A DNA stretch of 64,000 nt from Skeletonema tropicum (taxonomy: Eukaryota > Bacillariophyta > Thalassiosirophyceae > Thalassiosirales > Thalassiosiraceae): contig CM074129.1 of assembly GCA_037178625.1 (NCBI GenBank), positions 682,001-746,000 on the forward strand, in the 5' to 3' direction. Within the stretch, counting starts at the first letter, position 1; every line of letters starts with the position of its first letter. Below are positions 20,721 to 31,651 of the stretch, piece by piece. A program made the position numbers and the translations under genes. The notes under the pieces are model-generated. The model was given only the letters and a program-made list of their open reading frames with translations. It ran no database searches and was not told the origin of the DNA.

Positions 20721-21223
20721 TCACGCAATGAGAGGTGAGGTGCCAGATAGATTTTGAAATTGGAGGCGAGAGGGTATCGTATCGTACACATGTAGAACGA
20801 CGAACCGCACGAGACGAACTCGACTTACCCTTGCCCGCACGACAAAAAACGAAAGAGCAGTCAATCTTGGATCTCCTGTCTCCATAATTGGACACATTTG
20901 TGTGTCATTACATGTGTCATGGCCGAGTGTTGCAACTTGCAACCTAGAGGAGTTTAATAGGCCATCTCGTGTATGTAGGCCTGAGCCAAAAGCCTCTTTG
21001 GGACAATTCATCATTTACAAGCTCTCACTCTAGAGATAGACTCCATAATTACTTCAAGTTGGAACAAAAACAAACTGAGCTCCCTCGATACTTAGTACTT
21101 CGATCGGAGCATAAAATTGTTCTTCGTCGATCAATCATAACATTCCATCCGCCCAAGCCAAACAAGCTACAGTACTTGTCAACTTACTTCTTGAAGTCAC
21201 ACAACTACATCCTCCTCTCGACA

Positions 21224-21625
21224 ATGTTCACCGCCAGATCAACCAAGATGACTCCTTCTTCAACTTCAAGCTCCGAACCAGTGCACACAACTACTGCACC
21301 CTGCCACCAGGAGCCGATAGAAATCGATATCGATACCCTGAGTGCAGAAGACCTGCAATCACTGAAACAAGACGACCCGTTCCTCTACTATTCTATCCCC
21401 TTTGTCCGGAGGGCAGAGTTCAGTCTTGAGGAGCCCGATATGTCTCATTCCAGTTTCAAAGGATCTACTACCGTCAAGCGACGAACAAGAGTGTCATATG
21501 AGTGTCATACGGATCTCCTAATGGATGATCTCTTGGAAGATTTTGAAGACGAGGAATGTAATGAATCAGCTTTGGAGCAGATTGATGTTCACTTCTCCGA
21601 GTTGCTTGATCTGTATGCTAGATAG
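21224..21625 (+). CDS. Small acidic diatom-type protein (gene B, copy 1)
   Basis: 133 aa from the first ATG with good context. It has a Thr/Ser-rich head, a core with DDPFLYYSIPFVRRAEFSLE, then KRRTRVSYECHTDLLMDDL, then an acidic helix (LEDFEDEECNESALEQI). Similar small proteins with RxSFExHPDLLxxD motifs are common in diatoms and unassigned. It is one of three copies; the others are at 22236-22637 (-) and 24175-24576 (+). This copy differs by IPFVRR and by QIDVHFSELL near the end. Confidence 0.6.
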   Translation: MFTARSTKMTPSSTSSSEPVHTTTAPCHQEPIEIDIDTLSAEDLQSLKQDDPFLYYSIPFVRRAEFSLEEPDMSHSSFKGSTTVKRRTRVSYECHTDLLMDDLLEDFEDEECNESALEQIDVHFSELLDLYAR

Positions 21626-21639
21626 AAGTAGCAATAACG

Positions 21640-22235
21640 ATAAGACACGAAATGAAAATGTCACCATGATGTAATGATAGAAGAGAGTAGAACGATAACA
21701 GAACTTTCTGTAACAGTACTTTAAATTCAAATCGTACTCAGATCATCGTCAATATTAAGTAGTATGCAGCAATCAATATCTCTAGAGAGCCAATTTCAGT
21801 AATCTTGCCTTCAATTCCACTAGCTCTCTCTGTGAGAAGTCTGAGCCAAGTTTGACTCAATTGATGCATTTTTACTTCTACATTTTGACCGGTTAGAGCG
21901 TGGTTGCACGATTTACAGCCGGAGTTGATTGTACTTGACGAACGCGATGATAACTACTTCATTACCTACATTACTTGGTTGGTTCATAGGCTCATTTTGT
22001 CGAGGGCTTTGTGCTCCATTTTAATGAAGGAAAGCGACGGATCTGAGCTAGTCAACGGAGCCAGGTTTCCGTCATAAATATTCTTGCAGTTCAGCTGACT
22101 ATTTTTCGTCACATTTTAGGTTAGCTATTAGGTATTGATGCTGATTCATCACTGTTCTAGTTCTACTCTCTTCTATCATTATACATCATGGTAGGAGTAA
22201 CATTTTCATTTCGTGTCTTATCGTTATTGCTACTT
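21640..22235. other. Spacer between inverted gene B copies
   Basis: The outer parts (to about 21720 and from about 22130) are arms of an inverted duplication that continues through gene B on both sides. The central ~400 bp holds no supported gene. Confidence 0.5.
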
Positions 22236-22637
22236 CTATCTAGCATAAAGATCAAGCAACTGGCAGAAGTCAAGATCAATCTGCTCCAAAGCTGATTCAT
22301 TACATTCCTCATCTTCAAAATCTTCCAAGAGATCATCCATCAGGAGATCCGTATGACACTCATATGACACTCTTGTTCGTCGCTTGACGGTAGTAGATCC
22401 TTTGAAACTGGAATGAGACATATCGGGCTCCTCAAGACTGAACTCTGCCCTCCGGACAACGGGGATAGAATAGTAGAGGAACGGGTCGTCTTGTTTCAGT
22501 GATTGCAGGTCTTCTGTAGTCAGGGTATCGATATCGATTTCTATCGGCTCCTGGTGGCAGGGTGCAGTAGTTGTGTGCACTGGTTCGGAGCTTGAAGTTG
22601 AAGAAGGAGTCATCTTGGTTGATCTGGCGGTGAACAT
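22236..22637 (-). CDS. Small acidic protein (gene B, inverted copy)
   Basis: 133 aa, the same organisation as copies 1 and 3, with TLTTEDLQ and QIDLDFCQLL as private changes. Arms of about 550 bp around it pair with 21180-21720, so copies 1 and 2 form a head-to-head palindrome with a ~400-bp loop. The open frame in all three copies suggests recent duplication or constraint. Confidence 0.6.
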   Translation of the reverse strand: MFTARSTKMTPSSTSSSEPVHTTTAPCHQEPIEIDIDTLTTEDLQSLKQDDPFLYYSIPVVRRAEFSLEEPDMSHSSFKGSTTVKRRTRVSYECHTDLLMDDLLEDFEDEECNESALEQIDLDFCQLLDLYAR

Positions 22638-23194
22638 TGTCGAGAGGAGGATGTAGTTGTGTGACTTCAAGAAGCAAGTTGACAAGTAGTGTAGCTTGTT
22701 GCGTTTGTTATTTTATGAACGTCTTATGTTGTGGAAGAAAAATGCAGCGCGTTCATTCTGGCCTGGTTCTGTTCCCAATCCACTTCGTGCTGAATGATGT
22801 GCCCTGAGCGAGAGCTGGTAAATCATCATAGAAGCAGGAGAGGCTTGACCTGAGAGTTAGTAAGATAATGAGGCCAAATAATGAACTGAATGACCGGTAC
22901 CCAAGCATCTTGTGGGTCATTGCATAAGTATCCTGCCACATTTGACAGCGTTGGATGCTGGAAAGAGAGGTAAGAAATGTAGGAGATGCCCATTTGGACT
23001 TTGGACTGATCAGATTGGAGATGAGACGATAGATCATCTTGGACCTCGGGTAGATAAAGAGGGCTAGCACTGGGAGTAGACGAGACTGGGAGTAGACGAG
23101 CTTTCTGTGTTGGATGACGGCATACAGTCGTCTTGCGACAAGCAGTTTGGAGACATAGAGCTACCTTTGGGATTCAATTCCAAATTGAGATTGT

Positions 23195-23670
23195 TCAGCT
23201 GCTGCTGCTGCTGCTGCTATGTGGAGAGTTAGAGAAAGAATCGTATCGTATATTCTCATCAATGTGACCAAACAACATGCTTCTCACCTTTTGAATTGCA
23301 ACGCTACGTTTATCCGAACGGTCTTTTTTGGCATTATTCTTCTGAAGGAAACCCTTCTTCATGCCAAACGTGGCATTTCCCCCTCTCTTTTGCTCTTCAT
23401 TTCTTTGTTCTTCTTTCAGGCTCTTTTGCACGGACGCTGCAGTTGCGATCATTTGATCTGCAAGAGATGGGGCTGTCGTATCATGCGACTTCGTAGATGA
23501 GATTTCTTCGAGCTGTTATATCCGCAGCAGAAGTGCGTCATTTTTCTTAGGTTCGGACGAGGACGAGGACGAGGATGGATCTTCCAGCAGCAAACTCTTC
23601 AGCCGAGCAATCAAGTCGGAATTCTGCCGTGACGCTCTCGGCTTGGTCAATGGAGAAATCCTGCCATCCA
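23195..23670 (-). pseudogene. Gene A, copy 2, with nonsense codon
   Basis: Near-identical to 20241-20720, but the Arg-Lys-Gln-Leu segment of copy 1 reads Ile-stop-Gln-Leu here because of a TAA at 23516-23518 (minus strand). Downstream codons remain open and only lightly changed (DKRS for EKRS, GHIDEN for GRIDEN). Either a shorter protein starts at the internal Met or this copy is dead. Confidence 0.6.
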
Positions 23671-24174
23671 ATCACGCAATGAGAGGTGAGGTGCCAGATA
23701 GATTTTGAAATTGGAGGCGAGAGGGTATCGTATCGTACACATGTAGAACGACGAACCGCACGAGACGAACTCGACTTACCCTTGCCCGCACGACAAAAAA
23801 CGAAAGAGCAGTCAATCTTGGATCTCCTGTCTCCATAATTGGACACATTTGTGTGTCATTACATGTGTCATGGCCGAGTGTTGCAACTTGCAACCTCTAG
23901 AGGAGTATCTTAATAGGCCATCTCGTGTATGTAGGCCTGAGCCAAAGCCTCTTTGGGACAATTCATCATTTACAAGCTCTCACTCTAGAGATAGACTCCA
24001 TAATTACTTCAAGTTGGAACAAAAACAAACTGAGCTCCCTCGATAGATAGTACTTCGGAGCATAAAATTGTTCTTCGTCGATCAATCATAACATTCCATC
24101 CGCCCAAGCCAAACAAGCTACAGTACTTGTCAACTTACTTCTTGAAGTCACACAACTACATCCTCCTCTCGACA

Positions 24175-24576
24175 ATGTTCACCGCCAGATCAACCAAGAT
24201 GACTCCTTCTTCAACTTCAAGCTCCGAACCAGTGCACACAACTACTGCACCCTGCCACCAGGAGCCGATAGAAATCGATATCGATACCCTGAGTGCAGAA
24301 GACCTGCAATCACTGAAACAAGACGACCCGTTCCTCTACTATTCTATCCCCGTTGTCCGGAGGGCAGAGTTCAGTCTTGAGGAGCCCGATATGTCTCATT
24401 CCAGTTTCAAAGGATCTACTACCGTCAAGCGACGAACAAGAGTGTCATATGAGTGTCATACGGATCTCCTGATGGATGATCTCTTGGAAGATTTTGAAGA
24501 CGAGGAATGTAATGAATCAGCTTTGGAGCAGATTGATCTTCACTTCTCCCAGTTGCTTGATCTGTATGCTAGATAG
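24175..24576 (+). CDS. Small acidic protein (gene B, copy 3)
   Basis: 133 aa, identical in plan to copy 1 with IPVVRR and QIDLHFSQLL. It is located at the end of duplication unit A2. See 21224-21625 for motifs; function is unknown. Confidence 0.6.
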   Translation: MFTARSTKMTPSSTSSSEPVHTTTAPCHQEPIEIDIDTLSAEDLQSLKQDDPFLYYSIPVVRRAEFSLEEPDMSHSSFKGSTTVKRRTRVSYECHTDLLMDDLLEDFEDEECNESALEQIDLHFSQLLDLYAR

Positions 24577-24655
24577 AAGTAGCAATAACGATAAGACACG
24601 AAATGAAAATGTTGCCAAGTTCATCATTTGATATAGAATACTATCACAACATCAC

Positions 24656-25278
24656 ATGAACTTTTGTTTTTCATCCCTTTTCCTAGCCACCATGGCCATT
24701 GCTGCTGCGGCTTCCACCAAATCTTCCAAGGCGTACCCCACCTTCGGCGTTGACCCATGTCCAAAGGCTGGTAAATCCTTCTCTGTCAGCGTGGGATCGG
24801 ACGTCGTTGCCAAGTCTTCGAAGACTCCTCAGTCTTCCTTCTTCCTCGACCCACTCTTCCAAGACGGCCAATGATTCCAAGATGGACAAATCATCTGCCA
24901 AGGCGGCGAAGTGCATCGATCAATCTGTGCCCATGTTTGTGAACACGACCGACACGACTGGCAACTCTTCGCTCAGCGCAAGCTTGAGCATTGAGGGTAA
25001 TACGGCCAAGTCGAAGGCAGCCAAATGTCAACTCATGAGCATGAGTGTCTCGAGTCTCGATGAGCATTGAGACAGCCATGTCAATTTATTACCCGACGTA
25101 TGTTCCGACTGATGAGCCAACGCACGCTCGGACGCCAATTCCGACGCATGCTTCTTTAACTCGCCGTCCCACTCAAATGATGGTGTGTCAATCTGGGGAG
25201 ATTTTTTCAATCCCCTTGGACGTGACTGTTTCTGGTGCGATGATCCAAACGTCGAACTCGGATGTAATCTCTCCGTGA
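24656..25278 (+). pseudogene. Lys/Ser-rich secreted (silaffin/cell-wall-like) protein, frameshifted
   Basis: The start is a convincing signal peptide (MNFCFSSLFLATMAIAAAA). A Lys/Ser region follows (STKSSKAYPTFG, KAGKSFSVS, VAKSSKTPQSS) in one frame to a TGA at 24872-24874. The composition continues in another frame from about 24845 (SSTHSSKTANDSKMDKSSAK, AAKC) to 25070. A third frame then shows YYPTYVPTDEPTHARTP. SSK-rich segments followed by PTY-PTDEPT repeats are typical of diatom silica-associated or cell-surface proteins. Two frameshifts (about 24845-24870 and 25040-25075) would unify the three parts. It is probably a dead copy; identification as silaffin-like is by composition only. Confidence 0.45.
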
Positions 25279-25279
25279 T

Positions 25280-25907
25280 TCCAGCTCGGACGTCAACTTG
25301 ACTAATAGCGAAGGCAATACCCCATGGGATGAATGCTGCTTTTGCCGCGGAGGAACGATGGTTCCTGAGGATAACACCGTGCGTACCTCGAAGTTGTCGA
25401 TGAATCAAATGATGTCGTTCAGCAAATGGAAATGGGAGCTATCTCTTCAGTGGAGCACATGGGGATACCAACAGCATCGTCTGTATCTCTGCATCTGCAC
25501 GTGACTTTGTCGATCCTCTTGGGTGTGACTGCTCCTTTTACGTCCCTGATAACATTGAGCAAGGATGCCACTCTCTTCTTGGCAATGAGTTCTCTTGAAT
25601 AACGAGGAGGGACATACTCCCTGGTCGAGTGCTGCTTCTATGGTGGCGGAACGTTTGGATATGAGGCGTCTTCTTAGAGATGAATGATTTTGTGTGTTTT
25701 TAAATGCATCTCCACTGCATTGTTAGGATGGATACGTATTGAATGGGAGAAAGCTCGGTGAAAGATTTTCATTCCTTTTCTTTGCTAGCCTGTACCGTAG
25801 CTCTTGCAGTCCCGTCGAATCGTCATGTTGCTTTTATCCATCGTGCGCGGCGACGAGGTCTCGAGGGGTCCAGAACCCCAAGGATAAAAATTTAAAAGAC
25901 TGATCTT
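25280..25907. other. No gene recognised
   Basis: Short open stretches only. Some CTTGG-GTGACTG...CC phrases recur (25218, 25518), which hints at further decay of the preceding repetitive gene, but no boundary can be defined. Confidence 0.3.
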
Positions 25908-25915
25908 CTAAGTAA

Positions 25916-26012
25916 GACAGGCGCAAATAAAATGAGCTAGGGTAATTTAAAAATATCTAGCGCCAAGCCTGCAGAACAAAATTTACCCTAGCACATTTTG
26001 TTTGCGCCGGTC
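25916..26012. mobile_element. 97-bp foldback element
   Basis: The two halves are inverted copies (left GACAGGCGCAAATAAAATGA...TAGGGTAA; right complement ending GCGCCGGTC). Eight-base flanks CTAAGTAA (25908-25915) and TTAAGTAA (26013-26020) match at 7 of 8 bases, consistent with an 8-bp target duplication. Confidence 0.6.
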
Positions 26013-26303
26013 TTAAGTAATAACTATAAAAGACAATTGTTATCCGCCCACACCGTTTGGTCTCCCACACCGTTTCAAAAGGAGCTACTACTGGATCCCT
26101 TCGCGTGTAGTATTCTGAGATCAGAAAGAGATAGCTTGGAATTCTGAATTCTCATCCCCATAGATCCCCATCCCCCCGCACCGTTTGGTCTCCCACACCG
26201 TTTCAAAAGGAGCTACTACTGGATCGCTTCGCGTGTAGTATTCTGAGATCAGAAAGAGATAGCTTGGAATTCTCATCCCCATAGATCCCCATCCCCCCGC
26301 ACC

Positions 26304-26437
26304 GGGCGATCTGTAGTGTTACCCTATCCAATAAATCACCAATTGTTAGTTCTCTTCTGCCATGGGGGTAACCTACCCTGTAAAGGTGCTTAAAATGCTG
26401 CTCTCGGTGAGCTGAGTTTGAATCCGTGGTGTACCAA
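26304..26437 (+). repeat. tRNA-like/SINE-like sequence, forward copy
   Basis: It begins GGGCGATCTGTAGTGTTA and ends with a B-box-like GAGTTTGAATCC followed by GTGTACCA. The acceptor and T stems do not pair well, so it is not a working tRNA. It looks like a decayed tRNA-derived repeat. Confidence 0.35.
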
Positions 26438-26576
26438 AATTTTTATAATTTTTTTTGTTAGGCCCACTTCTAGCTTGACTTTAGGGTTATCCCCAAAAAG
26501 GGTCCCCTCGTCCAGTTTCCTTGGGTCTTTGGCTCCTTATCACACATTCTTTCACCATGATTCCAAAACTACCTCT

Positions 26577-26696
26577 GGTACAGAGCGGATTTGAACTCAG
26601 CTCACCGAGAGGATTTCAGAACTGTGCTCACTTTTATCAGAGCACCAATATTCGAAGAGAACTAACCTGCTGGATAGGCTAACACTACAGATCGCC
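26577..26696 (-). repeat. tRNA-like/SINE-like sequence, reverse copy
   Basis: Reverse complement of the same family: GGCGATCTGTAGTGTTAGCC at one end, then CTCGGTGAGCTGAGTTCAAA and TCCG...TGTACCA. It faces the forward copy across about 140 bp. Confidence 0.35.
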
Positions 26697-27361
26697 ACCG
26701 TTTGGTCTCCCACACCGTTTCAAAAGGAGCTACTACTGGATCGCTTCGCGTGTAGTATTCTGAGATCAGAAAGACGTAGCTTGGAATTCTCATCCCCATA
26801 GATCCCCATCCCTGTGTGGAAAATGATTATGTCAAGGGGAATTCTCAATTCTCATCAATAAGCGGACCGTTGACACCATGCCTGCAATAGTGAAAATCTG
26901 AAAGGGATAAAACCATTTCCTTTGAGATTTTTTGCCCTTCAGATTTGCATTCGCTACGTTTTAGCAAGCAAGTTAGAGTCGCTTCGTACGAGTCCATGGT
27001 CTCATTCCAAAAAGTAAGCAAGGTAAGGCCAACATGAATCAAAACTAAAAGGAATAAAACCATACCCTTTCAGATTCATGACGCTTCAGGTTTGCATTCG
27101 CTTCCAATTGGAGCTTCGTTCTCATCAGACCCATTCCGGAGGGGCTAGCGGACCAGCAACCCGAGCTGGTCCGGTCTAGTAATTTCTAAAAGAGCCATAA
27201 AGAGCCAAATTGAAATTGTCTCACTTGAGAGAGTATGCTTCTCAATTATCAGAAAGTTTTTCTCATTTGACGGAAAGTCGATATGGTAGTCCCGTTAGTG
27301 TTCACTAGTGACTGAAAAAGTTGCAAAAAAGAAAGGGTGAAAACTGAAAACGGACTTTCAC

Positions 27362-27575
27362 TAGGCGTATCGGGATAGTGGGCGCGTGGGCTTGCCCACA
27401 AGAGGGACTTATTTGACAGGAGGCTTGACGGGAGATTTTGGTTGATTTTGAGTCGATATTCGGGGATTTTGCCCGCATTTTAGCTCATTTTCACCTGATT
27501 TTCTGCAGATGTGGGCCCCACGTGGGCATCGCCCACAAGAGGGTATGAAAAGCGCCCACTATCCCGATACGCCTA
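27362..27575. mobile_element. 214-bp MITE with perfect 8-bp target duplication
   Basis: Perfect 24-bp terminal inverted repeats begin TAGGCGTATCGGGATAGTGG. The 8-bp sequence ACTTTCAC flanks both sides (27354-27361, 27576-27583). A CCCACAAGAGGG box occurs near both ends. It is non-coding and points to a hAT- or P-type transposase elsewhere in the genome. Confidence 0.85.
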
Positions 27576-27845
27576 ACTTTCACCTGTCTTCCCACGGCTT
27601 CTAAGCCTCCCGGTCTAAGTTCAAAAGTAGGAGTATCAACGTAGGAATAGTACATAACGTGTGATATGATTATCGCTATGACATTTGTTAACCCTTGCAG
27701 CCCAAAACAGGCAAAAATCAATATATTTTCTTGACGGGCTAACTATCGCCAAACACTTTTTCATCTCCACTCAACATCACCAAGAAGAGGAGCACCGGCA
27801 CCATGGTGTGTTTGCGTCCTATGGTGATATAATGTCCCATCTTGA

Positions 27846-27920
27846 TATACTGGTGAACTTTTTTGGCAATGAACTCTACACCCATATTGTAGTTCATTAT
27901 TAAAAAAGTTCACCAGTATA
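27846..27920. repeat. 75-nt near-perfect hairpin
   Basis: TATACTGGTGAACTTTTTT is mirrored by its complement at 27902-27920, with an inner stem (AATGAACTCTACA against TTGTAGTTCATT) and a tiny loop. It could be a foldback element or encode a small hairpin RNA. It lies in AT-rich gene-poor DNA. Confidence 0.6.
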
Positions 27921-28069
27921 CAATAACGTCGAATTAATTTTCGTCGACATATTTTATCGCTAGAAATTAAACCTCGACGACACAGTCTGCCGCTGCCGTA
28001 TATATCCAAAAGAGAGGCAGTAGGGTGTGCCATCAATCCGCCCTGCCCCTTCCAATCGACAACCAAACA

Positions 28070-29880
28070 TATCTTATTCGTAGGTTATGCTTATCGCCAC
28101 AGTAATCACCGTAATCACCAAGAATATAAGTGATCTAGCCACACCATCATCAACAGCCACCTGTCGCCTTGTCGCGACCAACACTGCCACCAAAGGATGC
28201 ATCATAGAAGGAACGAAGCCCCAAAACTTATGCCCCAGTCATAATATGATGTAGAGCGATGATTGGGGGGCATAAACCTGATAAAAAGAGTCTTGTTAAT
28301 TCCTTGAAGCGACGAGTCAATAATTACAAAAAACTCGTCTCAAATGGGCACAATATCCACCATCAATTGTTGTATACAGCCACCAATAATGTCCAAAACA
28401 CATCCAAAACAGAACTAACACATCATTGCGGTAATAATATACATTGTTATTGTTTGGAGTAGTGTTTTCAATCGGATAATATTAAATATTATTTGGTACA
28501 ATAAATTACAAAATGTAAGCCTCTACACCATGATAAATAATATGACATCCACCACCTATTTTGCGGCTGCTGAAGCGTGTATACCCCCCAGACATCCTCT
28601 GTTATGTTGAGAGTTGAAGATTTGTGTTTGCATTGTTGTTATGGACTGTTTATATGGTTGATTGTTGCATATTAATTATGTGAAACATCACATGTCCGAT
28701 CACATGTGCTCCTAGGTAATAATCAATAGAGGGAGCACTCTCATACGTGGGGCACGACCACGGAAGTCAATATTATATTGCAGATGAGATATGTAAAGTA
28801 GGGGACCTTTTAGTGCAGCGTATCATTGCCAAAAGGATCATACCACAGGTGGACGAAAATGACCAATTATTATATCGTTGATGGCGACTCGAATATCTCA
28901 ACGACGGCATCTACCTCGACAAAAATACGCCTCCATAATATACCCAATAGTAATTGGGAGCGATATAGGTGCATATATTGGTTATATTTGAAGCGTGTGC
29001 ATGGTTGTGGTCGTCGGTAGGAGCGGCAGCTTCATGGTTGATGTCAAAAAGTGCAGCATTAGGCTAGCATTAGGTGGGACTTATAGGTAGTATGTACGTT
29101 CTACGATGATTTGAATTCCTACGTAGGCCTTAGAACCCGTGTTCCAGCAAAAGATATATGCTGGGCGCCGCTCTTAACTTGAACTTCAAGAAGGCAGCGT
29201 CGTCGCTGTTGTCGCGGAGCAGAAACGAGATTAAACCCCCCGTCCCCCCCTCCGTATTGACTGTGGGGCAATTGTGGGTGACTGATTTCCTGGATCTCCC
29301 GGTGACGGTGACCTCAATAAAGTGAAGGCCATAACCTGTTAGTATCCCAAATCTCCATGATGCAATACAGAGATGAAGGATGAAGGATAGGAAATAGAAA
29401 TAGGAAATAGTGAGCTACTATGGAGTTATGGTGCACTACATACGTGTACTGGTATGGGTAACCTAACAAAACGAGGTCACGAGGCAGGGTCAGGGTCCAG
29501 GGGTGCAACTTGACTTTTTGAGCTTGCGATGCCCAAAGAGGACTGGGGCTCACGCCTCGCGACCTCTTCGGGCGTCGGTCCTTGGAAAGGTCTGAGAGGG
29601 ATCGAAGAGGGGTCAATCGAGGTCACGAGGTTCTTGATAGGAGGAAAAATCCTCCAAGGTGGGGTCGAAAAATTGTTTTATGACCCCCCCTCCCATTCAA
29701 TGTCTGATTCCCACCCTACATAGAATCTTCAGACACGTATCTGAGTCACTTGGAGGACTCAGCGCGTGATCAGCTCTTGCAAACATATTCAGAGTCCCTC
29801 TGAAGAGGACTCCCATTTATGACAGAAGACCCTATGGTGCCTGATTCCATTCTCTTCTTCTTTCTCTACTGACACTGGTG
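28070..29880. other. Gene-poor stretch
   Basis: AT-rich in its first half. Only short ORFs with no coding character are present. No RNA gene or clear repeat boundary was seen. C- and G-runs near 29240-29260 and 29685 are the only striking compositional features. Confidence 0.4.
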
Positions 29881-29881
29881 T

Positions 29882-31425
29882 CTCTCTAGCCGTCGTTCAG
29901 TTTTTGTCCCCTTCAGGGGACAAAAACCATTTTGATCCCCACTCGCGATGGCCCTCAAATATTTTTGTCCCCCGAAGGGGACAAAAAATCACTCGATAGT
30001 GATAGCCATTACTACACCAATATTACGCCGATCCTCCCGGTTCAAAGACCAATAATATTTCATTTAGTTAGTTTAGAGTGTATCTGCAACTTGGGTTGAT
30101 CAGATTCCATCCACACGCCGAGATGTTGGGGGTGTCAAATTAGATGCATCGGCGTTGATCGGCGTCGCGAGGCGATTTTGAATCAAAAATCACACATCTC
30201 ACAAAAAGCATCCCCACCATGATGCATCACATGGCATTATTGGCCATGTAATAAACAATAACAACAACTACAACACTCTATCCACACCAAAATTTTGTGC
30301 TGATTCCATTTTTCAGGTCGGTGGGGCCTGAATCTCAACGGCTAAGGCTGTATAACGACGTGAACATAATACATGCAAAATTGGCACAGTCGACATGAGA
30401 AGAACTGACCTCATATATTTACACCGACGCAGATACGATGCCACCGAGCAATAATAACTGATACTATATACCTATGACGAAGTAATGGTGACTTGGTAGC
30501 CGATGTATTGCCCATAAAGTCGAGATCATCACGCATTCACGCAAGAGCATGCCGATCACCCACTTGGCCGCTGTGTGTGGGGCAGTAATCAATGCATTGA
30601 AGTCAAAAAACATCAACCCTCGTCCCAACCACATAATAAGTGGCAAATGGTGTGATATTCCCGGTAGATAATGACATATACCTCCCCCAAACACTATGTC
30701 AGAGAAGTAAGTTCATAACAATCACCAGAGGGCACATAATCAATAAAACAGAGAGCAATTAATCATTTCAAGGAGCCAAAGATGCCCCAAAACCGTTACG
30801 TATGTGTATTGAGTGAACTGGAAGCGTATTATGAAGTGTATCGCTCCTGACATGGCCAAAGTAGAGTAGAATTAAGTGTAATATGATGATTTTATGCACC
30901 TAATGGTGAGTATTATTTCTCTTTATAGACAACGATTCATAGCAAGCCCTACCGGAATTAAACAGCCAATGATATTAGCTTTGGGACAATAATCGCATCA
31001 TAGGTGTATTCGTTTCGTGTGTGGCGTTAGGGGTGTAGGAGCAGAGGTCATCATGGAGAGCATCCTGTTGAGCTCAGAATTGGAGGCGAGGAGGAAAAAG
31101 AGGCCAGAGTGAAGGGGCTTCTGTAGAATATCAACGTAGGAATTCAGTAAATATTTTTTGTCCCCTTCGGGGGACAAAAAATTGAGGCTTTTTTGATGAG
31201 TATCACAACACATCAATCATGACCATACGACGCACTAATGGAGGCGATTAAACACTGGTAGCGACCAAATACCGACCCAAACATTTGAGGCGATGGTATT
31301 AGCTAAGTTTTGATGTCCCGGCACTAGCTGTAAGTCCACTGGAACCCTCCATACTAACGTGCTCAAAAGTGGTGTTTTTGTCCCCATTTTTGTCCCCATT
31401 TTACCCTGAACGACGGCTAGAGAGA
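29882..31425. mobile_element. Palindrome-ended non-coding element, copy 1
   Basis: The outer ends are inverted (CTCTCTAGCCGTCGTTCAG at 29882; its complement CTGAACGACGGCTAGAGAG at 31407-31425). Just inside the left end are two palindromes of the form TTTTTGTCCCC-n-GGGGACAAAAA (29901-29926, 29961-29989), and near the right end is another (31154-31181) plus TTTTTGTCCCC half-sites (31374-31400). The 1.2-kb interior matches 50330-51365 of a second element. No supported coding region was found. The superfamily is unknown. Confidence 0.6.
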
Positions 31426-31651
31426 GAGTAGTGATTACTTGCCAGAACAGGCCGAATTCGTTTAGTTGAGCGATTCAACCGGAATACTTACTTGCCAGTG
31501 TTTCTCATACTTACCTCTGTCGCCCTGCTGTGAGCGAGCGTTGAAGAGTGTTCGCTCGCTTCGCTTTGCTCGAACTTTATTGTGATTGTCCGACCTCACC
31601 ACTACACACTTTACTACTTCATAAATTATAAATTGCCATTGAAGAGATAGG

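Larger units (their letters stand above)
19955..21660. repeat. Segmental duplication, unit A1
   Basis: About 1.7 kb that recurs in the same orientation at 22939-24612 with few differences. It carries a minus-strand 159-aa ORF and a plus-strand 133-aa ORF in both units. The units start near GACAGCGTTGGATGCTGG and end near GACACGAAATGAAAATG. Confidence 0.8.
22939..24612. repeat. Segmental duplication, unit A2
   Basis: Direct repeat of 19955-21660. Differences include a short TTTGGAC duplication near 23000, loss of a ~30-bp AT-rich bit present at 20040-20070, and point changes. Confidence 0.8.
26050..26818. repeat. Three direct ~115-125-bp repeats
   Basis: Units begin at about 26053, 26181 and 26699 with CCGTTTGGTCTCCCACACCG and end at CCCATAGATCCCCATCCC. 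The first two are adjacent. The third is separated by an insert holding two inverted tRNA-like pieces. Unit 1 carries a duplicated GAATTCT. Confidence 0.7.

Noticed and set aside
26304..26437. Functional tRNA gene
   Set aside because: The B-box-like part is present, but the acceptor, D and T stems do not pair; called tRNA-like only.
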